Shown: positions 13,920 through 25,510, counted from the stretch's first letter. The stretch is DNA of 64,000 nucleotides from Polyodon spathula (GCF_017654505.1 NC_054548.1:29269774-29333773), one strand, 5' to 3'. Numbers and translations are program-made. The notes: generated by a model not told the origin, from the sequence alone.

Positions 13920-15073
13920 CACCCGAACCCCAAGCTCATGCAGCTATGGGCTTGGCCCCTGAACAGGAGCGCCTGTCAGCCTCAGGGCTTTCGACGGTGG
14001 TAATTTTGACCATTCAGAGTGCTAGGGCACCCTCTACTTGGTCGCAGTATGCGTACAAGTACCAGCTGTTCCAGGATTGGTGTCTGGCGGGGGGCCATGA
14101 CCCAATCTCTTGTCCTATGGCAGCGATATTACAGTTTCTTCAAAAACTGTTGGATGAAGGGATGTCTCCCTCTACACTTAAAGTGTATTTAGCCACCATA
14201 TCAGCTTGCCATGTACGAACTGACGGATTACCACCACGTTGCCATTTTCTGGCATCTCAGTTCCTTAAAGGCGCAAGACGCTTGCGACCTCCAAGAACGA
14301 CCAGCTTGCCGTCATGGAGCCTTGACTTGGTGCTAGAAGCCCTTACCAAGGCACCGTTCAAGCCTCTCCACACAGTGGATATGAAGCTCATGTCTATAAA
14401 AACTGCGTTTTTGCTGTCAGTAGTGTTAGCCAAACGTGTCAGTGAGTTACATGCAATGTCAGTGCATCCTTCATGTATCTGCTTTGCAGGAGATGGTTCT
14501 AAGGTCTCCATGCGCCCAAATCCAGCCTTTTTACCTAAGGTTATGTCTCCGTTCCACATGAATCAGCCGGTCGAGTTGATGCCTTTCCATCCTCCTCCCT
14601 TTTTCTCTCCAGAGGAACAACGGTTACACATGCTCTGCTCTGTGCGGGCATTGAGATGTTATATAGACTGTACAATGACCGTGGCACAAACAGAACAATT
14701 GTTCATATGCCATGGTTCTAAGACCTTGGGTGAGCCGTTGTCAAAACAACGCCTTTCCCACTGGATAGTGGATGCTATTAAATTAGCCTATGAGTCTGCA
14801 GGCCTTCCACCACCAGGGCATTTGAAGGCACATTCCACTAGGGGTATGGCAGCATCCTGGGCCCTCTTTAGAGGGGTGCCAGTGTCTGACATTTGCGAGG
14901 CAGCCAGTTGGGCTACACCGCATACCTTCATGAGGTTTTACAGACTAAACGTGCTGGATTCCTCTGCTCCATTATTTGGAGCATCTGTGCTACACTCTAT
15001 GGCACAGCTCCACATATGCCTAGATGTATTGCCTACGCAGTTGCGTTATGAAGTAAGTCTGTCCTACTGCTGA
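13724..15073 (+). CDS. DIRS tyrosine recombinase, uninterrupted frame
   Basis: Integrates the circular cDNA by tyrosine recombination in place of a DDE integrase. The 449-codon frame shows the phage-integrase-like catalytic set: Arg238 (AKRVSEL), His370-x-x-Arg373 (HSTRG), Trp396 and Tyr406 (RFYRL). An N-terminal SAM-like DNA-binding region (about 95-185) precedes the catalytic core. The first 60 residues overlap the end of the RT/RNase H frame in another register, so the true start may be a later Met such as Met63, just before the conserved ALAPE segment. It is the only open gene left in this element; activity cannot be judged from sequence. Confidence 0.85.
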   Translation: MAACPPICFSTDSNAPRPLREGQGRTSDSDSDRSMVSELGAVTAWSTAGASPESRPVVPGRRMALAPEPQAHAAMGLAPEQERLSASGLSTVVILTIQSARAPSTWSQYAYKYQLFQDWCLAGGHDPISCPMAAILQFLQKLLDEGMSPSTLKVYLATISACHVRTDGLPPRCHFLASQFLKGARRLRPPRTTSLPSWSLDLVLEALTKAPFKPLHTVDMKLMSIKTAFLLSVVLAKRVSELHAMSVHPSCICFAGDGSKVSMRPNPAFLPKVMSPFHMNQPVELMPFHPPPFFSPEEQRLHMLCSVRALRCYIDCTMTVAQTEQLFICHGSKTLGEPLSKQRLSHWIVDAIKLAYESAGLPPPGHLKAHSTRGMAASWALFRGVPVSDICEAASWATPHTFMRFYRLNVLDSSAPLFGASVLHSMAQLHICLDVLPTQLRYEVSLSYC

Positions 15074-15107
15074 GAATCCTCCCTCGCAAAGGCTTGGGTA
15101 CACTGTT

Positions 15108-15197
15108 CCCATACGTTGATGGTTATTTTCTAATTGAAAGGGAACGATAGGTTGCGGATGCAACCCCAGTTCCCTGAAAGAGAAAATAACCATCAAG
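15108..15197 (+). repeat. Internal complementary region of DIRS copy 2
   Basis: 15108-15145 is the reverse complement of the first 38 bases of the element (8594 onward; the central part is the aattgaaagggaac type). 15169-15197 is the reverse complement of the extreme right terminal repeat (ccctgaaagag type). Between them, 15146-15165 (gataggttgcggatgcaacc) is the reverse complement of the outermost right bases, 15415-15434. In DIRS elements such a region is thought to align the two ends during circle formation. Confidence 0.85.
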
Positions 15198-15234
15198 CCG
15201 CAAGGTTGCTCCGGAAGCCTTCATGGCCTGAAGA

Positions 15235-15434
15235 GCAAAAGAGGAAGAGAGTCTCCGTGCGCTGCATATTGTAAGCCCTCGGGGGGGGGGAGCGGGCTTA
15301 CACGGCAGCTCACGCGAAGGCCTATCGGCAGCTTTGCTGTAAAGCTCAGCCAATCCTACTGCCTGACGGCAATATCCCATAGCTTGATGGTTATTTTCTC
15401 TTTCAGGGAACCGTGGTTGCATCCGCAACCTATC
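15235..15434 (+). repeat. Right terminal inverted repeat of DIRS copy 2
   Basis: Inverted relative to 8594-8770, ending in ttattttctctttcagggaac (15391-15411) followed by a right-end-specific tail, ggttgcatccgcaacctatc. A run of nine or more G bases at about 15280 replaces the shorter run of the other copies. Confidence 0.82.
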
Positions 15435-15909
15435 ATTCTGGCAGATTCTACTGTACTTGCTGGGGTGTTTTTCTCCCACTGCTAATTAAAAAAAAAATAG
15501 CCACCTAGCTAACAATTTCATCCCGAGGGCTACAGGGAAACATACTGTCTTTAAATTGGGACTTTAGTGAAGACCGCATGTGTACGTGAGTACATTCATT
15601 ATTGTAGATAACAATTCATAGCCAGCCAGCATTATTGTAAACAGCAACACATGTAATGCACAATATAATAAACATTTTATTTGTGTCATCTGTGTCAATT
15701 TCAGGCAGAGCTTCATGGTCGGCAAGGTTACGCAGCTGAGAGAATTTAATTTCCTCTGTCATCCCATCTGGTGCTGTCAGTGTTAGTTTCTCAGCACACA
15801 GTACAGTAGTTGCTCAGTAACAAGGTACAAACAGCTGATGGATTGATCTGTATGAGCAATTACGAAGGTGCTTTGTTAAAAAAAAAAATGTAAAAGTAAA
15901 TCTAACCCG

Positions 15910-15940
<31 letters not shown>

Positions 15941-16580
15941 CAAAATAAAATCTAAGCCTATTTTTAGGGACACAAACTGTTGTTGTTGATTTCAACTTAG
16001 GCACTTCACATAAGGACTAGCAAGTTTCAAAAGGCATAATATTGTTTAGTTTCTAACCCTGATATTATTGTATTTTGATTCATTTTTAGCAGTTTATTTG
16101 ATAAACCCCCGTCAGTGTGCCTCTGTAATACTGAAAATCACTGACTTTTCTTTCAAGAGTTTGTTAATGTAGGTATCAATATGAGAGTTAATATACCATG
16201 TAAAAGCAGAAAACTTGAAATTTATATTTAAAAAGCGTAAAAGTAATTTCTGTCTCCAGAATTATATTATTTGATGTCAGATTTGTCAATGTTTGCTAAA
16301 TCCTTGTGACTGATTAATGAATTTGCTTAAGTGAGTGGAATGTGGATATTTATTGTTTTACAATGGCCCATGGATATATTCTGCTGCTAAAAATAAAATG
16401 AACAATTTTTAGAGTATAATAAATTTTGATTTTGTTTGATTTTAAATTCATATTTCTTTAGTTTTTCCATTTGAAAAACACCTAATGTGGAATCAATTTA
16501 ATTATTCAGAAAAACACAATAAAAAATTATCGTTTACCAAAAATAGGAAAAATGGATATTTATGGTTTTGTATATATATT
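15435..16580. other. AT-rich spacer without recognised gene
   Basis: Contains poly-T at about 15910-15938 and otherwise unstructured AT-rich DNA. No transposon ends or coding domains were recognised. Confidence 0.5.
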
Positions 16581-17860
16581 TATACACCAAGTGTACAAAA
16601 CTTTAGGAACACCTTCCTAATATTGACTTGCACCCCCTTTTGCCTTCAGAACAGCCTGTGTTCATCAGGGCATGGACTCTACAAGGTGTTGAAAGGGTTC
16701 CACAGGGATGCTGGCCCAGGTTGACTCCAATGCTTCCCACAGTTGTGTCAAGTTGGCTGGTAATGGATCCCTATTCCGAATAGCTTGTTCCGTCTCATCC
16801 CAGAGATGCTCAGTTGGATTGCGATCTGGTGACTGGGCAGGCCACTGCAGTAAGCTGAATTCACTCTCATGTTTGTAGAATCATTCCTGGACAATCCTAG
16901 CCTTGGCGCACAGGGCATTATCCTGCTGAAAAAATCCATTAGCAGATGGATACACTGCTGCCATGAAGGGATAGACCTGATTGTCAATGATGTTCAGATA
17001 TCCTGTGGCATTCAAACGTTGTTCCAATTTTATCAAGGGACCCAATGTGTGCCATGAAAACACACCCCACACCATCACGCCACTACCACCAGCCTGCAAT
17101 GTTGACATGCGGCATGTAATCATGTGGTTTTCTCCATACCCTAGTCCTCCCATCAGCGTGAAACAGCAGGACCCGGGATTCATCAGACCAAGCAATGTTT
17201 TTCCAATCCTCCAGTATCCAGTTTTTTCGTTCCTTACCCCTCTGCAATCACAGTTTCTTTTGTTTTGCTGAAAGAAGTGGAACTCTGTTAGGTCGTCGGC
17301 TGCCATACCCCATTCGTGTCAAGGTACGACGAGCTGTGCATTCTTTTATGGGTCTTTCGGCACCAATGTTGTACTGGATTGTCAGTTGACTAACTGTAGC
17401 CCGTCTGTTGCTCTGCACAATTCGTGTCAGCCTCCTTTGGCCTCTTTCATCAATGAGCCATTTTCGACCACTGGCCTGCAATTGGCTGGATGTCTTTTGG
17501 GTGGTGGACCATCCTTGATACACTTAGGAAACTGCTGAGCGTGAAAAAAAAAAAAAAAAAAAAAACAGCAGTGTTGCAGTTCTTGAAATACTCAAACCGG
17601 CGTGTCTGGCAAATACTACCATACCCCATTCAAAGGCACTTAAAACTTTTGTCTTGCCCATTTACCCTCTGAATGGCACACATACACAATCCTTGTCTTA
17701 ATTGTGTCAAGGCTTAAAAATCCTTCTTTAACCTGTCTCCCCTTCATCTACATTGATTGAAGTGGATTTAACAGGTTACATCAATAAGGGATCATAGCTG
17801 GATTCATCTCGTCAGTCTATTTCATGGAAAGAGCAGGTGTTCCTAATGTTTTGTACACTC

Positions 17861-17870
<10 letters not shown>
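16581..17870 (-). mobile_element. Tc1/mariner element with both ends
   Basis: The left end carries gtgtacaaaactttaggaac and the right end its inverted counterpart, gttcctaatgttttgtacac, about 1.29 kb apart. Both ends sit in TA-rich DNA, consistent with the TA target of this family. It encodes a minus-strand transposase pseudogene. Confidence 0.88.
16748..17523 (-). pseudogene. Tc1-type transposase, frameshifted
   Basis: DDE-type cut-and-paste transposase. The N-terminal fragment (17523-17248) includes a helix-turn-helix-like region around QRRLTRIVQSNRRATVSQL. The middle fragment (17306-16881) has the GVMVWGVFSW core segment and FQQDNA with the second catalytic Asp. The C-terminal fragment reaches about 16748. 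The fragments lie in different frames, so it is inactive. Confidence 0.85.
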
Positions 17871-17896
<26 letters not shown>

Positions 17897-17956
17897 CCCA
17901 TATAATAATATATATATATATATCTATATATATATATATATATATATATATAGATA
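17862..17956. repeat. (GT)n/(TA)n microsatellite
   Basis: GT repeats passing into interrupted TA repeats, between the Tc1 end and the start of Helitron homology. Confidence 0.95.
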
Positions 17957-18292
17957 TGCAAGATCTTCAGGAAACCCTGAGCAATCTGACCCCGCCAAAA
18001 CAAGCCTTCCCAGATGACTTGGAACTCCACATCCTGGTATATAGTGCATCAACTAGGTCCAAAACCGTTTGGGAAGACATTGTGGATAGCCATAAAGTGT
18101 ATAATGCTTTACGGAAGTTGAAGGAAATCAATCATTTCTAAAAAGACATTATCTTGCCTTAAAGCTCTGTTAACTTGCTTACTAATCACAACTTGAATGC
18201 AGTTCATTGTCATTCTGACAATGAAGAACCTTTGCTACATAAGGTTCAACTGGATAAGGAGGATGTCATTTACCACAATTACACAATACATC
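17957..18292 (+). pseudogene. Helitron N-terminal coding block
   Basis: Contains FPDDLELHILVYSA and a KTVWEDI/KVYNALRKLKE segment, which resembles the DUF6570-type region found upstream of the Rep domain in animal Helitrons. It matches 38540-38890 closely. A stop follows LKEINHF. The block ends where the LTR begins at 18293. Confidence 0.65.
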
Positions 18293-19004
18293 TGTGGCAA
18301 AGTGGCTGGTAAGGGGAACAGGTGTAGCGGTGATGCGGTGCAGGACTGATGAACAGACAACGGTGATTCAGTGAATAAGTGCTTTATTGCTCTTTTTCCA
18401 GGTCTGGCGACCGTCAAATAATAAATCCCCAGCAATATACAACAATGTGTAAAGCACAGGGATAATGAAAACAAGGGCACAGTCCCGAACAAAAACAATG
18501 GCATTGTTACCAGTCCTGGGTGATCGAAAACGTGCAGGTGCTCAGTGCAGTGATGCTCCGGACAGTGCTTTCCTTTCGACAGCTCCGGAGGTGTTCGTTA
18601 ACTGTGCATTAGTGCGACAAAGACAGGCAATTACAGACAGACAGAAATAACACACAACATGTATAACACTTTTCACAAATATTCTCTGAGAGCTCCTCTC
18701 TCAGTCCTTTCCTATCGTTAACCCAAATGAAGGAAAAGATCAGCATTACCTTGGCCCCTATATGTAAGTATGACATCTAGGTAAATGGTTGCAGCTGCCT
18801 TATTACTTGCAGCTGCCCCTTGTTTAGCTTTCAGGTCAATACAGTCTTACAACAGAGTCTCGCTTCTTTCCAGGCTGACCCACTTCCCCGTCCCGGAAAA
18901 GAACTGTCAGGCCAGCCCTTCCAGATACTTCTCCTCCCATTCTTTAGTGCCTTCACAGGTCGGGAGGGAAATTTATCACCAGAACTCATTGTATTAGTGT
19001 CACA
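18293..19004 (-). repeat. LTR of the Ty3/gypsy fragment
   Basis: 712 bp, bounded by tgtggcaaag at the left and gtgtcaca at the right (TG...CA). A purine-rich tract (ggtggga on the minus strand) lies immediately outside 19004 and serves as polypurine tract. No partner LTR is present in the window. Confidence 0.75.
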
Positions 19005-19215
19005 TATCCCACCGTTCAGAGTGGAGCTGAAGGAACACTCGGCTAAATCTACCTTTCCCATTACTCCCCTCTCCCGGGAAAAATAATCCGCATTTTGCTG
19101 TTCTTTCCATGCATGATGTACCATATGGTACATGAAGGGCTGCAATGCCAGATACCATGAGTTATCTGGGCATTGCTGTCCTTCATTGTGCTTAACCACA
19201 TGAGTGGGGCATGGT

Positions 19216-20955
19216 CTATGACCAGATAAAATGAGTGTCCCAGCAGGTAGTATCATAAAGAGTGATAAAGAGTAAAGACTCTTTTTCGACTACGGAGTAG
19301 TTACATTCCCGAGGTAACATTTTTTTGCTCAGGTACAGTATCGGGTGTTCTACTCCAGCTACTTTTTGGGACAAGACTGCACCCAAACGTACATCCGATG
19401 CGTCAGTGTGGAGGATGAATCTCTTGGTGAAATCTGGAGTAATACGATTGGGGGCCTGGCAAAGTCTACACTTAATCGTATCAAATGCCCCCTGACACTC
19501 AGCACTCTTTTTGGTGAGGTCGACTAAGGGGTTAACCACTGTGGCATACTCAGGGATGAAGTGGCAGTAATAACTGGCTAAGCCCAGTAGTGACCTCACC
19601 TGAGTCTTGGTTTTGGGGATCGCTGCATCAACCAAAACCTGGATTTTGGTGACCACAGGTCTCATTTCCATTCCCCATTAAGAATCCCAAATATTCAGTC
19701 TCTGTTTTGGCAAACGCACATTTCCTCAAATTAGCTGTCAGCTGGCCTTCCTTGGAGACTGAAGAATGGCTGTAACCCTAGCCAAATGCTCTCGCCAGGT
19801 GGAGCTGTAAATCACCACATCATCAATATACGCTGCTGCATATTCATGATATGGGCGTAAAACCTTGTCCATCAGTCAAAGGCAGCGGGCGCACCATGTA
19901 GCCCAAAATGGCATGGTTTTAAAGTGGAAGAGCCCTTCTGGTGTTGAAAATGTGGTTTTCTCTCTGGAGCTGCGGGTTAAAGGGATTTGCCAGTATCCCT
20001 TTGTCAGGTCCAGAGTGGAAATAAATCTCGCTTTTCCCAGTCTGTCTAAAAGTTCGTCACCCGAGGCATGGGATATGCATTGAACTTAGCAATAGCGTTC
20101 ACTTTTCTGAAATCCACAAAGAAGCGGTTGGTGCCGTCTTTCTTGGCTACTATTACAATAGGACTGTACCACTCGCCCCTGGAAGGTTCAATCACCCCAA
20201 GCTTGAGCATATCCCATAACTCTTTGTGAACGCCACTTTCTCGACTTTCCGAGATCCGGTACGGTCTCTCTCGCACTGTGACACCTGGTGGAGAGATAAT
20301 GTCATATTCAGCTAAGTTTGTTCTGCCAGGCATGTCAGAAAAAACATTGCTGAACTCCTCAATAAGCTTACGCAGCTCTCTTTGCTGATCCAGAACCAAT
20401 TGTTCCCCCATAGAAATCGTTCTTGTGCTTGGGGTCTCTGGACAGGGGCCTAAATCATCCTCCATATTGCCTGGGCTATAAATAAGACCTGCCTTGCCTG
20501 CCAGGGATTTAACAAATTAACATGATAAATTTCACGTTCATTCCGGCGATCGGGCTGTCTAATTTCATAATTTACTTTCCCGAATCACTTCATACGGCCC
20601 CTGCCATTTAGCACACAGTTTTGACTCTGATGAGGGAAGTAGCAGCATTACCTTGTCCCCTGGTCGAAAGGTTCGAATCCGTGCATTTTTGTTATAATGC
20701 TGCTGCTGTCGGTGCTGAGCCGATCTGAGGTTGTCTTGGGCCAAACGACCGACCAAATCCAGGCGATCTCTTAGTAGAAGCACATACTTCACTACATTTT
20801 TGGATGAGCCTTTGTGCTCCTCCCACCCCTCTCTCAGCAGGTCGAGAATGCCACAAGTCTGCCAGCAGTACAGGAGCTCAAAGGGGGAGAACCCCGTTGA
20901 TTTCTGCAGCACTTCTCTCACCGCAAAAAGGAGGTGGGGAAGAAGCGATGCCCAA
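19216..20955 (-). pseudogene. Gypsy pol: integrase C-terminus, reverse transcriptase, RNase H
   Basis: The integrase tail (20955-20480) has REVLQKSTGFSPFELLY and GPYEVIR segments. It runs, after a frameshift, directly into the RT N-terminus (20465-20046) with GVIEPSRGEWYSPIVIV and DGTNRFFVDFRKVNAI. The YIDD catalytic box is visible at about 19819-19830 in a third frame. RNase H (19671-19216) has LHTDAS and a GAVLSQ segment. Frame changes and stops, for example near 19700, make it non-functional. Confidence 0.82.
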
Positions 20956-20962
20956 TGTTTCT

Positions 20963-22214
20963 GTCATGCCACGCGCATTTTAGGCTAATCAGCAATATAT
21001 CTTTCACCTGCAGCATCAGGCCAATCTTTGTCAGATTAACAGAGGACTTGGACTGACCTGGGACAGTACATAAAGGAGGGGATTTGACCAGGGTTTGTCA
21101 AACAAGCCTATCAGTGAACTTGTCGCATGCGATCCTGTCAGTGCATTTCGTTTCATGCACAACAAGTTTCTTTTAATCCTGAACTTTATCACATCCCCAA
21201 ATGGTCCTCTGGGGAAAGTTACACATTATTTTTGGCACAGAGAGTACCAGGGTGGTGGAATGCAGCACTTCCACATGCTTCTTTGGTTGGAAGATGCCCC
21301 ACTTATTGGAGTTTCCCCAAACTCACAAATAGCATAGTACATTAATCAACATGTCACCTGTACCATTCCAAATGACCTGATAGCACCTGTACTCAGAGAC
21401 CGTGTTTTGAAATGGCAGCAATAGAAATGCAACAAGTACTGCCTAAGATTCAATAAAATCAAAAATAAGGTGGTGATAGTTTGTCGCTTTGGATTTCCCA
21501 GAAAAGAACAAACCATGGTGGTAATCCGAGATGTGGCTGAGGCCATTGCTGGCCGGAAAGCACTCAAACCTCATGGCAGACTGTGATCTACCAAGGAGTA
21601 GTGCAGAAGTCAGAACCAATTACTACATTTTGCTAGTTTGGGAAGGCAATATGGATATTCAGTTCATTGGTGAACAATCTACAGCCATCAACCGCTACAT
21701 GACAAAATACCTCTCAAAACCTGAGAACAGTTTTGCCTTTGGCATCATGAATGACATCAACACATACAAGTCTCTGGCCAACAGACTGAAATGTTGCACT
21801 CTGCAGCTTGTCCAACAGAGAATATGGTGCACTTGAAGCAACAGATAATCTCTTAGGCTTACCTCTCTATGGCACAGATCCCCAGACAACCATTAAGTGG
21901 ATTGATGTATCAAAGGTTTTTAGCTGCCGGCTGAAATCCAAGGAATGATTTCATTGCATGCATGATGACAGAGAAGCCTAAAATTATTAACTTGGGATAC
22001 ATCAAAAAGTGAAGCACGCCCTACTTAATCAATCATTAACATTACAGTGTACAAGACTGCTCAGAGATCTACTTCTATGCTATCCTCCTACTTTTCAAGC
22101 CATGGAAAAAGAGAACAGACCTTCTTGAAGGGTGCCATTCCTATATAGAAGCATTCCATGCTTGTAGGGATAACCTTCAAAAAGCTATGGCCTATCATGA
22201 CCAACTACTACATG
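20963..22214 (+). pseudogene. Helitron Rep (HUH nuclease) domain
   Basis: The rolling-circle nuclease nicks and joins the Helitron end. The HUH motif is visible as QHFHMLLW (His codons 21266-21274), preceded by WHREYQGGG. The downstream catalytic-tyrosine motif appears as RYMTKYLSK, with Tyr codons at 21696 and 21708, about 430 bp later. Frameshifts lie between these blocks and after 21836. Coding homology continues toward 22214 (AYHDQLL) where the Tc1 element interrupts. Confidence 0.8.
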
Positions 22215-23781
22215 TAGTGCCGAGAAAAAGTTTGTGAACCCCTTAGGATTTTCACATATTTCACATATTCCAAACCTAAAATGTTATTAGATCTTAATCT
22301 AAGTCCTAATAATAGATAAAGATAGCCTGACTAAACAAATTATACAAAAACATGATACTTTTTCAACTTTTATTTATCCACAAATGATTCAACATTCAAT
22401 ATCCATGTGTGAAAAGTATGTGGACCTTTAGATTCAGTATCTGGTGGAATCCCCTTGAGCAGCAATGACTAAACATCTCCTGTAAAGGTTGGTCAGTCTC
22501 TCACATCGGTTTTGAGGAATTTTGGCCCATTCCTCCTGCTTCAACTCAGTGACATTTGAGGTCTTCCTTGCATGTACAGCTCGCTTCAGGTCCTACCACA
22601 ACATTTCAATGGGGTTTAGGTCCAGACTTTGACTAGGCCATTCTAAAACACAGAATTTCTGCAGCCAGAATTTCTTCTTTTGTAGATCTGCTTGTATGTT
22701 TAGGATTGTTGTCTTGCTGCATGATCCACTTTCGGTTCAGCTTCAGCTCACAGACAGATGGCCTCACATTCGCCACTAGAATCTTCTCATACAATGCAGA
22801 ATTCATGGTTGTGTCAATGATGGCAAGCCATACAGGTTCTGAGGCAGCAACGCAGCCCCAAACCATCAGACTCCCATCACCATGCATGACGGCTGGGATG
22901 AGGTTCTTCTGTTGAACGCAGTGTTTGGTTTTCGCCAAATATAAAGTTTCTCATTGAGGCCAAAAAGTTCTACATTTGACTTGCCTGTCCAGAGAACATT
23001 GTTCCAGAACAATGAGGATCTTGTTGATCATCTATGTACTCTTTGGCGAACTTCAGATGGGCAGCTATGTTCTTTTTAGAGAGCAGTGGTTTCCTCCTGG
23101 CTATCCTTCCATGAACACCATTCTTGTTCAGTCTTTTTCTGATAGTTGAGTCATGAACACTCACATTAGCCAAGGTGAGAGTGGCCTGCAGATCCTTGGA
23201 TGTTACTCTGGGGTTCTTTGTGACTTTCTTGATGATTTTCCGATTTGTTCTTAGAGAGATTTTGGTAGGACGACTGCTCCTGGGTAGAGTGATTGTGGTC
23301 TTGAACTTTCTCCATTTGTTGACGATCTGTCTGACAGTGGATTGGTGGAGCCCCACATCCTTAGAAATGGTTTTGTAATCCTTTCTAGACTGATGAGCAT
23401 CAATAACTGTTTTTTTGAGGTCCTCAGAGATTTCTTTTGATTGTGGCATGACATGTTTCCACATACCTGTATGCTGAAGACCAGATTCACAAAGTTTCTG
23501 ATCTTTATATAAGGTTGGACCTCCCAAACTCACTCCTGAAGATCTACCTAATTATTTAAACACATGATTCTAATTATCCCCTTAATTGAGTTGATAAAAC
23601 CAGGGGTTCACTTACTTTTTCACATACAGTGAATCTTAATTACTCATGGCTTGTCTAATTCATACATCATTTTGTTGCAAAAGACATGGAATTGGTTAAT
23701 ATAAACACTATTGGATATTTAAGAAATTCAAGAATTTCAATAATTAGCATTGGGGTTCACAAACTTTTTCTTGGCACCATA
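22215..23781 (-). mobile_element. Tc1/mariner element inserted in the Helitron
   Basis: The ends gtgccgagaaaaagtttgtg (22217) and, inverted, gtgccaagaaaaagtttgtg (ending about 23779) are flanked by TA on both sides, the expected duplication. Removing it rejoins Helitron coding sequence. The same family contributes the fragment at 32350-32660. Confidence 0.92.
22595..23533 (-). pseudogene. Tc1 transposase, one frameshift from open
   Basis: The N-terminal 187-codon frame (23533-22970) includes a paired-like DNA-binding region with two helix-turn-helix units, around TISKDVGLHQSTVRQIVNKW and TSKDLQATL. The catalytic half (22938-22633) has GSLMVWGC and WIMQQDNNPKHTS (second Asp). The LNPIE segment with the final Glu lies just beyond, at about 22600-22620, out of frame. 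The two halves are separated by a frame change near 22950. Confidence 0.88.
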
Positions 23782-23847
23782 GCTGCAGCTGATGAGGAGT
23801 TAACCCAAGTAGCAGATCAGAAACAAAAGGAAATAGAGGCTGAAGAG

Positions 23848-25502
23848 TAGGGATGGGTCGGTATACCGTTTTTTTGGTCTAACGCGGTTATGGTACATTA
23901 TGGTATTAACACCATTGCTTTAATTCTAAACCTCAATTATCGTAATTCGGTTATACACCGGTTAACACATTTTTTCAACTGGAAACACGCTTCTTCTAAA
24001 TCAAGCGATGGTACTTGCAGCCTTAGCAAAGTGTCTGAGGAAGATCTTTTGTGAACTGATACTGTATTTTGATAATGGTTTTGAAGAAAATGGTCAGCGA
24101 CACAGAATACACGTTTCAATTGCTGCGTTCTGTTAACCAGAGCTTGCTGTGCCGGCTGCTCTTGTCTTTCTGACGTCACACGCAGCTTTTAAAGAAACAC
24201 CTCCTCCAAATGTTTACATTTTTCTGGATTATCAACAGTCAGTTTAATGTAATAGATAAACATTAACTTTATTGTAAAATTATACATCACTTATCATGGA
24301 TTTAGTACATTATGTTTTTTTTTTTGTTTTTTTGTTTTTTTTTTTTTTTTTTTTTTTTTTATTTATTTAATACAGTATAGACAAGGATGTTCACGGCTTC
24401 ATTGTATAATGATAAAATGTTGTTCGCCTCTGCTAACAAGGTGTCAGCTGTAGTTCTAGTGGTTATTTGCATTACGATTACCAGGTCACTCATGATCTTT
24501 GTATCGTCCCTTTGGTTCACAGCCATAGCCAGCCTCCTGCAGTAACATTTCAAAGCTGCGCTGGGCTATGCAGAATCTGCACAGATTTCTGTGGGTGTTG
24601 AGTGATGTCTACAGCGGATCTCAGCGATTCTGTGCAGCACTGTGCAGAACTGTGGAAAACTGCGCTATAAGAACCTGACCTATGTCTCAAACAAAACTAG
24701 AACAGATCTGCGACTACAGCAGGATAGCCTAATTATTATCAAAGTATTTTTCTTTAAACAAGTTGTAACAGTATTCCAATTTTCTTAGGTAAGTGAAGAT
24801 TTTATTTTTTTTTTTTTTACAAACTCCACATTTGTAATAATCCTTGGAACCTTACTTGTTCAATGTTGTAAATGTAAATCCAATAACATGTTTTAGCATT
24901 AAAATACTTTTATTTTTATTTTTTTGCTATACATATTTTGTTTATCCGGTTGAAAAAAATTAATGACTCATCTCTGATCTTAAATAGTAACCTGTACGGT
25001 ACTTATTTGTGTTTTAAGCAAAATATAGATAATTTCCCAATTCTGTTTGCCATCAGCTAAACAAAGTATTTATTTATTTATTTGTTTATTTATTTATATG
25101 TTAAAATGTTTTAACAAACTACAGCACCATGTAATTTTGAGTAAATAATATATCTTAATTCTGTTGTAGTATAACATTGAGAGTATACAACTTTAGTTTT
25201 TTGTTTTCTTTTAAATTATTATACTGATAGTCTTTATAAAAAAAGAAACCTATTTGAAAAGTTATCTGGCATAGTAAAATACAAAATACCGAATTTTTAA
25301 ATCATTCTATGAAAGGAAGTGTGTTTTTTTGGTTTTATTTTTATGAATTATGGTGATTTAAGTGATTTACGTTAGTCTTTTTTCATTTAAGCCTTTATTT
25401 GATAGCTTGCATGATGGAGTGTATACCGTGATATTAAGGTTACCACGGTATTTTTTTTTAACAGTTATCATACCGTGTAAATTTCATACCATCCCATCTC
25501 TA
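23848..25502. mobile_element. hAT-like non-autonomous element with 8-bp target duplication
   Basis: Flanked on both sides by ctgaagag (23840-23847 and 25503-25510). The ends are tagggatggg and, inverted, tagagatggg, followed by ggtat-rich subterminal sequence. Eight-bp duplications and such ends are typical of hAT transposons. The 1.65-kb interior is AT-rich with poly-T runs and no transposase-like frame. Excising it restores the Helitron reading. Confidence 0.85.
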
Positions 25503-25510
25503 CTGAAGAG

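Larger units (their letters stand above)
8594..15434 (+). mobile_element. DIRS-type retrotransposon, copy 2 (structurally complete, partly decayed)
   Basis: All DIRS parts are present: left inverted repeat (8594-8770), GC-rich leader, Gag-like frame, reverse transcriptase/RNase H, an uninterrupted tyrosine recombinase, an internal complementary region (15108-15197) and a right inverted repeat (to 15434). Total about 6.8 kb. Gag and RT/RNase H carry stops and frameshifts. There is no LTR, integrase or target duplication. It is the best template for interpreting the other two DIRS copies in the window. Confidence 0.92.
18293..20960 (-). mobile_element. Ty3/gypsy element fragment with integrase upstream of reverse transcriptase
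   Basis: The minus strand reads integrase C-terminus (to 20955), reverse transcriptase, RNase H, then the 3' LTR (19004-18293). Integrase before RT is the Gmr1-like arrangement rather than the usual RT-RNase H-integrase order. The 5' LTR, gag, protease and most of the integrase are missing; the break is at about 20960 where Helitron sequence resumes. About 175 bp of Helitron present in the second copy (roughly 38885-39060) are also missing at this site, so the insertion was followed by a deletion. Confidence 0.82.
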
